Shown piece by piece: positions 7,815 through 16,601 of a stretch of DNA of 64,000 nucleotides; positions within the stretch are counted from its first letter, which is position 1; each line of letters begins with the position of its first letter. Origin of the DNA: Pinibacter sp031553495 (lineage in GTDB: Bacteria; Bacteroidota; Bacteroidia; Chitinophagales; Chitinophagaceae); NCBI GenBank assembly GCA_031553495.1, contig JAVBLN010000046.1:7193-71192 (forward strand), read 5' to 3'. The notes under the pieces were generated by a model. That model saw nothing but the letters and a program-made list of their open reading frames with translations. It had not been told where the DNA came from and did no database searches. Made by a program: the position numbers and the translations under genes.

Positions 7815-8438
7815 ATGCAACTCCCTTCTACATTATTGGAAAATGCGGTGAATGAATTTGCGAAGCTTCCCGGTATAGGGAAAAAAACTGCATTGCGGCT
7901 GGTGCTGCATCTTTTGAAACAAGGCAACAATGAAGTTCAGCATTTTGGCGATACCATAACACGAATGCGTAAAGAAATAAAATTTTGTCAGCGGTGTTGC
8001 AATATAGCTGATGCGGATATTTGTTCTATTTGCGCCAACAGTATGCGCAAGCAGGATATTATTTGCGTAGTAGAAAACATTCGTGATGTTATTGCCATAG
8101 AAAGCACCCAACAGTATAACGGTACCTATCATGTATTAGGTGGTGTAATTTCTCCACTCGATGGCATTGGCCCCGATCAGTTGAATATTGAAACACTTGT
8201 TAACCGTGTGCAGAAAGAAAATACCCAGGAAATAATTTTTGCGTTAAATCCCAATATACAGGGCGATACTACCATTTACTACATACAGAAAAAACTACAA
8301 TCAATTCCTGTAAAAATCACTACCATAGCCCGTGGCATTGCTTTTGGCGGCGAACTGGAATATGCTGATGAAATGACACTGGCACGCAGCCTGCAAAACA
8401 GGCTGCCGGTGGAAAGCTATGTAGCGGGCGGAAGGTAG
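7815..8438 (+). CDS. recR: Recombination mediator protein RecR
   Basis: Acts with RecF/RecO to load RecA at gaps. 207 residues, the usual length. It has an N-terminal helix-hairpin-helix (LPGIGKKTALRLVLHLL), a four-cysteine zinc finger CQRCCNIADADICSICA (about residues 58-74), a Toprim domain (ICVVENIRDVIAIE, HVLGGVISPLDGIGPDQLNI) and the C-terminal TIARGIAFGGELEYADEMTLARSL. It lies alone between repeat unit 6 (F) and unit 7 (R), with no usual partner such as dnaX beside it. Confidence 0.96.
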   Translation: MQLPSTLLENAVNEFAKLPGIGKKTALRLVLHLLKQGNNEVQHFGDTITRMRKEIKFCQRCCNIADADICSICANSMRKQDIICVVENIRDVIAIESTQQYNGTYHVLGGVISPLDGIGPDQLNIETLVNRVQKENTQEIIFALNPNIQGDTTIYYIQKKLQSIPVKITTIARGIAFGGELEYADEMTLARSLQNRLPVESYVAGGR

Positions 8439-8790
8439 GCTGGTTAAATGGAGAGTTGAGAGTTGAGAATGCTGTATAGTTGAAAGTTGAAAGTGCTTTA
8501 AGCATATATTACATGTGAAAACAAAAGCACCAACAACCAACAACTAACAACAAACAGCACCGCTGACTTCTGATTTTTCTACTGCCCGCTGTCAACAGCC
8601 CACTAAAGTTCCAACCGTACAAGTGAGTGACACAACGATGCTTAATAGTAGCACTACCGCCGGTTCCCAAAAAAATCACTGAATAACATTATCCTGCTTG
8701 AGGTATGGCAAAATGATTTTATTTTAGTATTGTAAATTGCACATACAACCAAGTAACCGGCAACCTGCCATTTACATCAAAATCTGTATT
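8439..8790. repeat. Gene-free stretch: heptamer tracts and R unit after recR
   Basis: GAGAGTT and GAAAGTT heptamers (about 8450-8490), then the module GTGCTTTAAGCATATATTAC, CAACAAC/TAACAAC heptamers (about 8528-8550), CTGACTTCTGATTT and CTGCCCGCTGTCAAC tracts (about 8565-8598), and an R unit. The following gene starts in AT-rich sequence. Confidence 0.85.
8599..8666 (-). repeat. Intergenic repeat unit 7, R
   Basis: Consensus copy ending in ACTACCGCCGGTTCCC and an A-run. Closes the interval around recR. Confidence 0.95.
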
Positions 8791-11553
8791 ATGAAGCAAT
8801 TGGTACTCACCGTAATCGTTATGATTGGCATGAATAATGCTTTTGGCCAGTTTGAGAACCTTGAGGAAAGACTACAGAAAAAAGACAGCTTAAATGTTAA
8901 TCTGCCGCGGGAAAAGATATTTATTCACTATGATAAACCTTTTTATAAAACCGGAGATACATTATGGCTGAAAGGTTATTTAGCAACCGCGGATGAAAAT
9001 ATTGGAACCGACAGCAGTAAAATAGCCTATGTTGAAATTATAAATTCACAAAATGAAATAGTTAAACGAATTAGTACTCCCTGTTTTGCAGGTGGTTTTT
9101 TAAATAATGTTACACTCAGTAAAGAAGAGTTTAAACAAGGGTATTACCTGTTAAGGTCTTATACCAACTGGATGCGCAATTTTGGCGATTCATTGTTTTT
9201 TGAAAGTCGTTTCAAAATAATTGACCCCGCTTCCGACGCATGGGCTGTATCATTTAAAAAAATGTTTATACAGGATAATCATTTATTACTCGAGGCGGTT
9301 CTTAAATCTCAAGATAAATTAGCGGTTATTAATAAAAAAGTTACCGTAAGCATACTGTCAAAAAATAAAGAACTGTTTAAATTTCGGACAGCAACAGATT
9401 ATGCCGGAAATCTTTTACTTGATACTACACTGAAGAATGATGTGAGCAACCAGGCATTGGTTCTTGAAATTTCCGACAGGGATAACGTGTTATTACAAAT
9501 GCCGGTGAAGGCAAATGAGAAACAACATGTGGATTTACAATTTCTTCCTGAAGGTGGATCGTTCATTGCCGGAAAAATGCAAAAACTGGGTTTCAAAGCG
9601 TTAAATATTTATGGCAAAGGCATTGATGTGAAAGGAATTATTAAGGATAGCAAAGGTGCTGCAATAACAAAATTTGAGCCTGTTTTTAAAGGTATGGGAG
9701 CAGTTTCTTTTATTTCTCAACCCAACGAAGTGTATACGGCATTTCTCGAAAACGGTATGTCGTTTCCACTGCCTGCCCCGCAGGTATCGGGCACCACTTT
9801 GCAGGTAACAGATGATAACGATAGCCTGGTGTTGCACATTGACGCCACGCAGGATTTGCTGAGCAAAGGCTATTATTTTACCGCTTCCGCAAAGGGAATT
9901 ACGTGTGCGCATGGCCGTATTAAACTGCCTTACACGCTAAAGCTTGCCAGAACAGTGTTCCCTTCCGGCATAGTACATTTTACTCTTTATAATGCAGCCG
10001 GTAATATTGTGAATGAAAGAGTGGTTTTTGTTTGGCATAATGACGAATTAAAGCTTGATATACTTCCAAACAAACAACAGTATTTGCAAAAGGATAGTGT
10101 GATGTTGTTGTTAAAAGCAAAAGATCACAATGATAAAAATGTGCAAGGCCATTTTTCAATTGCAGTGATTGATACAAGCCAGGTAAAGTTGTTACAGAAC
10201 ATGGAGAATTTGCTTAGCTATATGGTTTTAAGCTCTGACCTGAAAGGTGAAATAGAGGAGCCTTATTATTATTTTCAACATCCACGATCGGAAGCTACGG
10301 ACGCGTTGATGCTTACACAAGGCTGGGTAAGTTATAACTGGCAAAATATGCAGATGGCATATAACTACGAAAAAGAATTCTTTGTAACCGGAAAAGTAAC
10401 CAATGTTTTTCATAAGCCAACTCCTCATTCAAGCGTTGCACTATTTGGTAAAGAAGGAATAGACCATGTTTTTTTTGTGGATACGGTAACCAATGATAAA
10501 GGCGTTTTTACTTTTACGAAGTTTCCATATTTTTCAAAAGACAGCGTGAGCCTGGTAATTAGAGCGCTTAATAAAAAGGGAAAAGCTTTTAATGTTGGCA
10601 TTGCGTTACAAGAGCCTGTTTACCCTGGTTATTCATCCAACAAAATTCTTTCTTCGGATGAAAATATTTTGTTTGATACCATGGCCAGGCAGTATGTAAA
10701 TCATAATACTTTTTTATCTGAACAATTAAGGAAAGACGGTCGTTTTTTACCCGAAGTAGTAGTAACAGCAAAACTAAAAATTAAAGGCTCGAAAAACTTG
10801 AATGTAGATGGTGGCGCTGATGAAACCATTTTTGAAGCAACTTTGAATACGATGCCAAAGGAAACCTTACTGGATGTGCTTTTCAAAAAAGTTGACGGAT
10901 TTCGCCAGGGTTCGCCGCCGAAAAGCGTAAAGCAATGCTATATGATAAAATCCAATATTGTTTGTTTTATAATTGATGGCGTAGATCTTAACTTTTTTTA
11001 TGATCCTGAAAATGGTACAGGTAGTGCTATAGACTATATCCAGTTTCTTGATACCTATCTTAAATTCTTTTCGGCTGAGGATATTAGAGGAATAGAAGTA
11101 ATGAATTCTCCCAGATATAATAGCACCTATAAAGCTGCTTATCTTACACTTGAAGAAAGATTTAATGCCTCACCTCTGAAAGTTGATTATTCCTTCATTG
11201 AGATCACAACGAAAGCCGGGTACGGTCCAACAGCCAGGAAAACGCCAGGTATATATTTGTATAAGCCTTTAGCTCCCGTTTTTGGTAAGCAGTTTTATAG
11301 TCCGCGGTATACTTCGCCGGATGAAAAAACTGTGTTTCCGGATATGCGCTCCACTGTTTATTGGAATCCATTAGTACTCACCAACAGCAGCGGCGAGGCG
11401 CATATTTCATTTTACACTTCGGAAAGCAATAGCAGCTATATCATCGTTCTGCAAGGCACAGGCTTTACGGGAGGAATTGGTGTGTTGTATAAGCCGCTGA
11501 AGGTGGCGGAGCGGGATGCTGGTGGCAGGGAGCAAGTTGCAGATTTCCAATGA
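8791..11553 (+). CDS. Macroglobulin-like surface protein with TonB-plug-like domain
   Basis: 920 residues from ATG 8791; an upstream TTG is in frame, but the ATG gives a proper signal peptide (MKQLVLTVIVMIGMNNAFGQ). Early in the protein, REKIFIHYDKPFYKTGDTLWLKGYL is the MG2-type alpha-2-macroglobulin opening, and beta-rich domains follow. Around residue 655, LPEVVVTAKLKIKG starts a TonB-plug-like region. The end, TVYWNPLVLTNSSGEAHISFYTS...GFTGGIGVLYKPLKV, is typical of this Bacteroidota family. The last 14 or so codons after KPLKV run into Gly/Ala/Gln-rich sequence resembling the adjacent intergenic repeats. Outer-membrane location is inferred; the ligand is unknown. Confidence 0.75.
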   Translation: MKQLVLTVIVMIGMNNAFGQFENLEERLQKKDSLNVNLPREKIFIHYDKPFYKTGDTLWLKGYLATADENIGTDSSKIAYVEIINSQNEIVKRISTPCFAGGFLNNVTLSKEEFKQGYYLLRSYTNWMRNFGDSLFFESRFKIIDPASDAWAVSFKKMFIQDNHLLLEAVLKSQDKLAVINKKVTVSILSKNKELFKFRTATDYAGNLLLDTTLKNDVSNQALVLEISDRDNVLLQMPVKANEKQHVDLQFLPEGGSFIAGKMQKLGFKALNIYGKGIDVKGIIKDSKGAAITKFEPVFKGMGAVSFISQPNEVYTAFLENGMSFPLPAPQVSGTTLQVTDDNDSLVLHIDATQDLLSKGYYFTASAKGITCAHGRIKLPYTLKLARTVFPSGIVHFTLYNAAGNIVNERVVFVWHNDELKLDILPNKQQYLQKDSVMLLLKAKDHNDKNVQGHFSIAVIDTSQVKLLQNMENLLSYMVLSSDLKGEIEEPYYYFQHPRSEATDALMLTQGWVSYNWQNMQMAYNYEKEFFVTGKVTNVFHKPTPHSSVALFGKEGIDHVFFVDTVTNDKGVFTFTKFPYFSKDSVSLVIRALNKKGKAFNVGIALQEPVYPGYSSNKILSSDENILFDTMARQYVNHNTFLSEQLRKDGRFLPEVVVTAKLKIKGSKNLNVDGGADETIFEATLNTMPKETLLDVLFKKVDGFRQGSPPKSVKQCYMIKSNIVCFIIDGVDLNFFYDPENGTGSAIDYIQFLDTYLKFFSAEDIRGIEVMNSPRYNSTYKAAYLTLEERFNASPLKVDYSFIEITTKAGYGPTARKTPGIYLYKPLAPVFGKQFYSPRYTSPDEKTVFPDMRSTVYWNPLVLTNSSGEAHISFYTSESNSSYIIVLQGTGFTGGIGVLYKPLKVAERDAGGREQVADFQ

Positions 11554-11848
11554 TAAGAGGTTTTATAATTAGTGAGGCGTTTGCATTTAATAGCGAAGGT
11601 TGTACCCCAGCCCTGTATCCTGAAACTTGCAACCTGCAACCTGCAACTGGCAACCGGCCACCCGCCCTTCCCTCCCTTGCATCTTCCAAAGCTTTTCCCT
11701 AATTTTGCACTGCTGCAGGCGGATTTGTTTATTGTTCGGCCTGCGCTAAGTAAAAACTGAACTAATAAACGATTGAAATAATCCTGACCGCATCTTCTTG
11801 ATATATTTCCTCGTTGGTTTGTTCGGTTTACAAAGCATGTTACACCTT

Positions 11849-11917
11849 GCTGAATAGAATTACAATTGTACAAGTGTGCGACGCAAGAAAAGTTGATAGT
11901 AGCAATACAGATGACCC
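11849..11917 (-). repeat. Intergenic repeat unit 8, R, degenerate
   Basis: GTACAAGTGTGCGACGCAAG replaces the usual core; both flanking halves are recognisable (GCTGAATAGAATTACAA on one side and TTGATAGTAGCAATAC on the other). Confidence 0.7.
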
Positions 11918-11979
11918 ACAAAAAAATAGCATTGAATATGATGTTCGATTGATTTTTTGTTATGGATCATTTTGTGGGA

Positions 11980-12046
11980 ACCGGCATTTGAGCCTTGATT
12001 GAACTTTGCTTGCGACGCTCCGTTCAACGGCTGTAATTCTATTGAA
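11980..12046 (+). repeat. Intergenic repeat unit 9, F, degenerate (subtype d)
   Basis: ACCGGCATTTGAGCC, then a core altered to TTGCGACGCTCCGTTCAACG, then GCTGTAATTCTATTGAAC. The altered core is shared, inverted, with the unit at 50066-50130. Confidence 0.7.
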
Positions 12047-12104
12047 CAATTTGAAAATACCTGTAGTGTTTTTAGCTTTTTAAAATTTTAAATTTCGATT
12101 AAAT

Positions 12105-13112
12105 ATGTCGGATATAAGAAAGGAACTGGAAAAAAGGATTCTTGTTATTGATGGCGCAATGGGCACTATGATACAGCGCTATAAATTAACAGAAGCCGAT
12201 TATCGCGGCGACAGGTTTAAAAACTGGCATTGCGATATAAAAGGCAACAACGATCTTTTAAGTATAACGAGGCCTGATGTAATTATTGCCATTCACAAGC
12301 AATACCTGCATGCCGGCGCCGACATTATTGAAACCAATACTTTCAGCAGCACTGTTATTGCGCAGGCAGATTACGATATGCAAGCGCTGGCGTATGAGCT
12401 GAATGTGGCTTCGGCGCAATGCGTGAAAAAAGCAATTGATGAATATGGCGCTGAAACCGGCGATACACGGCCAAAGTTTATCGCAGGTTCAATTGGTCCG
12501 CTTAATAAAACGCTGAGCCTTTCTCCTGATGTAAATAATCCCGGCTATCGTGCGGTAACGTTCGATGAAGTGGTGAGCGCTTATACAGAACAGATCCGCG
12601 GATTGGTGGATGGTGGTGTGGATGTACTATTGATTGAAACAGTTTTTGACACACTAAACGCGAAAGGCGCCATTTACGCGGCAAAGAAATTTTTCCGTGA
12701 TAACGGTATTCCTGAGCTTCCAATTATGATCAGCGGAACTATTACGGATGCCAGCGGACGCACACTGAGCGGACAAACATTGGAAGCATTCTATATTTCG
12801 GTGGCGCATGCCAAGCCGCTGAGTGTGGGACTGAACTGCGCACTAGGTGCATCTGAAATGCGGCCGCATATTGAAGAGCTTTCTCAATTGGCGGATTGCT
12901 ATGTATCGGCATATCCCAATGCGGGATTACCAAACGCGATGGGCGAGTATGATGAACAGCCACACGAAACAGCACATTTTCTTGAAGACTGGGCAAAGGA
13001 AGGTTTTGTAAATATCGTGGGCGGTTGCTGCGGCACCACCCCCGATCATATCAAATGCATTGCTGACAGTGTGAAAAGTATAAAGCCGAGGACGGTGGTG
13101 GTTATGGTTTGA
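12105..13112 (+). CDS. metH: Methionine synthase, homocysteine-binding module (split MetH, part 1)
   Basis: Transfers the methyl group to homocysteine. 335 residues matching the first domain of cobalamin-dependent MetH: LVIDGAMGTMIQRYKL, ADIIETNTFSST, LIETVFDTLNAKGA, and the zinc ligands Cys245 (VGLNCALGA) and Cys308-Cys309 (GGCCGTTPDHI). The other modules are on the next gene, 154 bp downstream, so the enzyme is encoded as two polypeptides, a layout also known from other Bacteroidota. The stop codon lies exactly where a CACAAAG-type repeat begins. The two genes together are enclosed by repeat units 9 (F) and 10 (R). Confidence 0.93.
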   Translation: MSDIRKELEKRILVIDGAMGTMIQRYKLTEADYRGDRFKNWHCDIKGNNDLLSITRPDVIIAIHKQYLHAGADIIETNTFSSTVIAQADYDMQALAYELNVASAQCVKKAIDEYGAETGDTRPKFIAGSIGPLNKTLSLSPDVNNPGYRAVTFDEVVSAYTEQIRGLVDGGVDVLLIETVFDTLNAKGAIYAAKKFFRDNGIPELPIMISGTITDASGRTLSGQTLEAFYISVAHAKPLSVGLNCALGASEMRPHIEELSQLADCYVSAYPNAGLPNAMGEYDEQPHETAHFLEDWAKEGFVNIVGGCCGTTPDHIKCIADSVKSIKPRTVVVMV

Positions 13113-13250
13113 ACCACGAAGGCACAAAGGCACGGAGGGGCACAAAGTCTGTGTAATATACGTTACTAACAAAGGCATGTTGCCATCAATAAGGTATTTT
13201 AGAATTTGCTTTGTGTTTCTTTGTGCCTCCGTGACTTGGTGGTTAAAAAA
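13111..13250. repeat. Inverted CACAAAG-type repeats between the two metH genes
   Basis: ACCACGAAGGCACAAAGGC begins at about 13113, and its imperfect complement (CTTTGTGCCTCCGTGAC...TGGTGGTT) ends at about 13247. The two arms could pair in the mRNA between metH part 1 and part 2. Confidence 0.75.
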
Positions 13251-13266
13251 CTAAGAACAAACAATT

Positions 13267-16014
13267 ATGAAATCAACATATCTTTCTCTTTCCGGACTGG
13301 AGCCGCTGGTGGTGAGGCCCGAGATGAATTTTGTGAACGTTGGCGAACGAACCAATGTAACAGGCTCAAAGAAATTTGCACGTCTCATTAAAGACGGCAA
13401 TTATGAAGAAGCATTAAGCGTAGCCCGCCAGCAGGTGGAAAATGGTGCGCAAATACTTGACATCAATATGGATGACGCCTTATTGGACGGCGTTCAGGCA
13501 ATGACCACCTTTGTTAATCTTGTACAAAGCGAACCGGACATTGCGAAAATTCCACTTATGATGGATTCTTCAAAATTCGCGATCATAGAAGCAGGATTAA
13601 AATGCGCACAGGGTAAATGCATTGTAAACTCCATTTCACTAAAAGAAGGCGAAGAGAAATTTATTGAGCAGGCTTATATATGTAAAGATTTCGGCGCAGC
13701 AGTAATTGTAATGGCATTTGATGAAAAAGGCCAGGCTGATACATTGCAGCGCAAAGTAGAAATTTCCGAACGTGCATATAAAATACTTACAGAGAAAGTA
13801 GGTTTCTTACCGCAGGATATTATTTTCGATCTCAACATATTCGCCATTGCCACAGGTTTGGAAGAGCATAACAATTATGCAGTTGACTTCATAGAAGCTA
13901 CACGCATACTAAAGCAAAAATTTCCGTTGATAAAAGTTAGTGGCGGCGTGAGCAATCTTTCATTTTCATTTAGAGGAAATGAACCGGTGCGTGAAGCCAT
14001 GCATGCGGTTTTCCTGTATCATGCCATAAAAGCCGGGATGGATATGGGCATTGTAAATGCCGGGCAATTGCAGGTATACGATGAAATAGAACCGGCACTG
14101 CGAGAGCTTTGCGAAGATGTAATCCTGAATAGAAATAATGACAACAACGAGGCTACTGATAAACTCATCGTGTTTGCCGAAACCGTTAAAAGCAAGGGCA
14201 AAGAAGAAAAGAAAGATGAAGCATGGAGAAGCACATCGGTGGAAGAACGTTTGAAACATGCGCTGGTATTGGGTATTACAGATTATATAGAAGCCGATAC
14301 GGAAGAGGCGCGGCAAAAATATTCCAAACCGCTTGATGTGATTGAAGGCCCGCTTATGGATGGAATGAATGTGGTGGGCGATTTATTTGGCGCAGGAAAA
14401 ATGTTTTTACCGCAAGTAGTAAAAAGCGCACGCGTAATGAAGAAAAGTGTTGCCGTGCTTACGCCTTATATTGAAGAAGAAAAAAAGAAAAGGCAGCTCC
14501 CTTTATCCCCCGAAGAGGGAACTGAAGAAGCATTACCTCAGGGTGCTTCCAAAATCCCCCCTTCGGGGGGCGGGGGGGCTCCAAAAATTTTACTTGCCAC
14601 TGTAAAAGGTGATGTGCATGATATAGGGAAAAACATAGTGGGCGTTGTGCTGGGCTGTAATGGCTATGATGTGATTGATATGGGAGTAATGGTACCCACT
14701 GAAAAAATTCTTGATACCGCGGTAAAAGAAAATGCGGACATTATTGGATTAAGCGGCCTCATTACTCCATCGCTTGATGAAATGGTGCATGTGGCAAAAG
14801 AAATGAAACGTCGCGGATTAAAGCAGCCATTATTGATCGGTGGCGCTACTACATCCCGCACGCATACTGCTGTAAAAATTGCGCCTGAGTATGAGGAAGG
14901 CGTTGTGCACGTGCTGGATGCCTCACGCAGCGTAACGGTTGCCGGTAACCTGTTGAATAAAGAACAAAAGGGAGGCTTTTTAAATAATATCGGTAACGAA
15001 TACACGAAATTAAGAGAAGATTTCGCCAGTAAGAAAACTGTAAAAACATATTTGCCTTTTGCTGAAGTACAAAACAATCAGGCAAAAGTAAATTGGAATA
15101 CGTTCACACCAACGCAACCCGCATTTACCGGAGTGAAAGTTTTTGAAGACTATGATTTAAGTGAAATAGCTCGCTATATTGACTGGGCTCCATTTTTTAT
15201 TGCATGGGAATTGGGAGGCCGTTATCCTGAAATATTATGTGACGATGTGGTAGGAAAAGAAGCAACCAAATTGTACAATGACGCGAATCTTTTGCTTAGT
15301 AAAATTATTGAAGAAAAATGGTTAAGAGCCAAGGGTGTCATTGGTTTTTGGAAAGCGTCGAAAGTGGCGCCGGACACGGTTTCGATTCATTCGCATACCA
15401 ACAAAAAAATTAATCTTGAATTTCTGCGTCAGCAGATAAAAAAAGCGCCCGGCCAGCCTAACTTTTCTTTAGCGGATTTTATTCTGCCCGCGGAAAAAGG
15501 AGACGACTACCTTGGCGCGTTCACGGTAACTGTTCATGGCATTGAACCTCATTTAAAAAGGTTTATTGACGAACATGATGATTATAATAAAATCATGTTA
15601 CAAGTACTTGCAGACAGGTTGGTGGAAGCATTTGCCGAATGCTTGCATGAAAGAGTTCGCAAGGAGTATTGGGGTTATGATAAAACGGAACAATTGAGCA
15701 ATGAAGAATTGATTAAAGAAAAATATCACGGCATCCGCCCCGCGCCGGGATATCCGGCTTGCCCTGATCATACTGAAAAGTATAAACTCTTTGAGCTTTT
15801 AGGCGGCGAAGAAACAACAAGCATTCATCTTACCGAGTCGTTGGCTATGTATCCTGCGGCTTCAGTTTGCGGATGGTATTTTGGCAATCCTGAAAGTAAA
15901 TATTTTGGTGTGGGTAAAATAGAAAAAGACCAGGTGGAAGATTATGCAAAGCGTAAGGGAATGAGCATTGATGAAGTGGAGAAATGGCTGAGCCCCATTT
16001 TGGAATACAAGTAA
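13267..16014 (+). CDS. metH: Methionine synthase, folate, cobalamin and activation modules (split MetH, part 2)
   Basis: 915 residues covering the rest of MetH. The pterin-binding domain opens NFVNVGERTNVTGSKKFARL (about residues 19-38). The helical cap and the cobalamin-binding domain carry DVHDIGKNIVGVVLGCNGYD, with His451 as the expected lower cobalt ligand. The C-terminal SAM-binding reactivation domain includes GIRPAPGYPACPDHTEK and ESLAMYPAASVCGWYFGNPES. An extra stretch of about 30 residues (about 409-438, rich in Pro, Gly and Glu) sits in the linker just before the cobalamin domain and is encoded by a GC-rich palindromic repeat. Cobalamin dependence fits the riboswitch-controlled receptor at 24-26 kb. 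Confidence 0.95.
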   Translation: MKSTYLSLSGLEPLVVRPEMNFVNVGERTNVTGSKKFARLIKDGNYEEALSVARQQVENGAQILDINMDDALLDGVQAMTTFVNLVQSEPDIAKIPLMMDSSKFAIIEAGLKCAQGKCIVNSISLKEGEEKFIEQAYICKDFGAAVIVMAFDEKGQADTLQRKVEISERAYKILTEKVGFLPQDIIFDLNIFAIATGLEEHNNYAVDFIEATRILKQKFPLIKVSGGVSNLSFSFRGNEPVREAMHAVFLYHAIKAGMDMGIVNAGQLQVYDEIEPALRELCEDVILNRNNDNNEATDKLIVFAETVKSKGKEEKKDEAWRSTSVEERLKHALVLGITDYIEADTEEARQKYSKPLDVIEGPLMDGMNVVGDLFGAGKMFLPQVVKSARVMKKSVAVLTPYIEEEKKKRQLPLSPEEGTEEALPQGASKIPPSGGGGAPKILLATVKGDVHDIGKNIVGVVLGCNGYDVIDMGVMVPTEKILDTAVKENADIIGLSGLITPSLDEMVHVAKEMKRRGLKQPLLIGGATTSRTHTAVKIAPEYEEGVVHVLDASRSVTVAGNLLNKEQKGGFLNNIGNEYTKLREDFASKKTVKTYLPFAEVQNNQAKVNWNTFTPTQPAFTGVKVFEDYDLSEIARYIDWAPFFIAWELGGRYPEILCDDVVGKEATKLYNDANLLLSKIIEEKWLRAKGVIGFWKASKVAPDTVSIHSHTNKKINLEFLRQQIKKAPGQPNFSLADFILPAEKGDDYLGAFTVTVHGIEPHLKRFIDEHDDYNKIMLQVLADRLVEAFAECLHERVRKEYWGYDKTEQLSNEELIKEKYHGIRPAPGYPACPDHTEKYKLFELLGGEETTSIHLTESLAMYPAASVCGWYFGNPESKYFGVGKIEKDQVEDYAKRKGMSIDEVEKWLSPILEYK
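14492..14582. repeat. GC-rich palindromic repeat inside metH part 2
   Basis: In-frame segment of about 90 bp including the hairpin CCCCCC-TTC-GGGGGG (14556-14570) and CCCCCGAAGAGGGAAC. It encodes the linker insertion at residues 409-438 and differs sharply in base composition from the flanking coding DNA. Confidence 0.75.
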
Positions 16015-16154
16015 GTTGGGAGTTGAAAATTGAAAGTTGAAAGCGCTTATTGAATTGAGAATGGAGAGTTGAGAATGGAGAATGCTAAAGGTGTTAGATT
16101 AAGCAAGATATTGACTTCTGACCTCTCTACTGCCCACTGCCCACTGTCAACTGC

Positions 16155-16220
16155 CCACTAAAGTTCCAACCGTACAAGTGAGTGACACAACCGGAGCTTA
16201 ATAGTAGCAATACCGCCGAT
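16155..16220 (-). repeat. Intergenic repeat unit 10, R (subtype c)
   Basis: GTGACACAACCGGAGCTTAA: the centre has CCGGAGC where most copies have CGATGC. Ends TACCGCCGATCC plus an A-run. Confidence 0.9.
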
Positions 16221-16264
16221 CCAATAAAAAAAATTCTTGCTCATTTTTATGATGTATCAAGTAT

Positions 16265-16299
16265 AAAAATCGCACAGTATAATAAGTGCGATTTTTTTT
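16265..16299. terminator. Terminator lying between units 10 (R) and 11 (F)
   Basis: AAAAATCGCAC (16265-16275) pairs with GTGCGATTTTT (16286-16296), an 11-bp stem with a 10-base loop and T/A runs on both sides. Probable end of the metH transcript. Confidence 0.85.
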
Positions 16300-16303
16300 G
16301 TGG

Positions 16304-16369
16304 ACCGGCATTTGTGCTACTATTAAGCATCGTTGTGTCACTCACTTGTACGGTTGGAATTCTATGAGG
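16304..16369 (+). repeat. Intergenic repeat unit 11, F
   Basis: Starts ACCGGCATTTGTGCTACTAT directly after the terminator T-run; ends TTCTATGAGGC. Confidence 0.9.
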
Positions 16370-16506
16370 CAAGTGGGCAGTAAGCAGTAAGCAGTAAGCA
16401 GTGGGCAGTAAACAGTAGAGATGTTGGAAATCAGAAATCTCAATAGTAACAGGTAGCAGGTCGATGGTAGCAAGCGCCAGGGGCCTGTAACCTGCGACTT
16501 GTAACC

Positions 16507-16566
16507 GCTCAATAGCATTCCTCTGTACAAGTGTATGACACAATGATACTTCAACTATTAGGCTTT
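16507..16566 (-). repeat. Intergenic repeat unit 12, R, degenerate
   Basis: GTACAAGTGTATGACACAAT with a weakened second half (ATACTTCAACTATTAGGC). Pairs with unit 11 around heptamer filler only. Confidence 0.75.
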
Positions 16567-16601
16567 TCCCCGATCTTTACACGAACCGAAAAAATAAAAA
16601 A

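Larger units (their letters stand above)
11554..12104. repeat. Gene-free stretch: heptamers and back-to-back R/F units before metH
   Basis: CTGCAAC heptamers (about 11618-11665) degrade into a C-rich tract. A degenerate R unit and a degenerate F unit then face each other with their T/A-run ends inward, about 60 bp apart. The metH start follows 58 bp after the F unit. Confidence 0.8.
16015..16601. repeat. Gene-free stretch: three repeat units, a terminator and heptamer filler
   Basis: GAAAGTT and GAGAATG/GAGAGTT heptamers (16018-16084), CTGCCCA heptamers (about 16127-16157), R unit, bidirectional hairpin terminator, F unit, AAGCAGT/GGGCAGT heptamers (16371-16426), mixed filler, degenerate R unit. 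The short frames here are repeat-derived. Confidence 0.85.

Noticed and set aside
7612..8666. recR plus flanking units as a composite transposon
   Set aside because: No transposase in the interval and no target-site duplication seen outside the unit ends; kept only as an orientation-pattern hypothesis.
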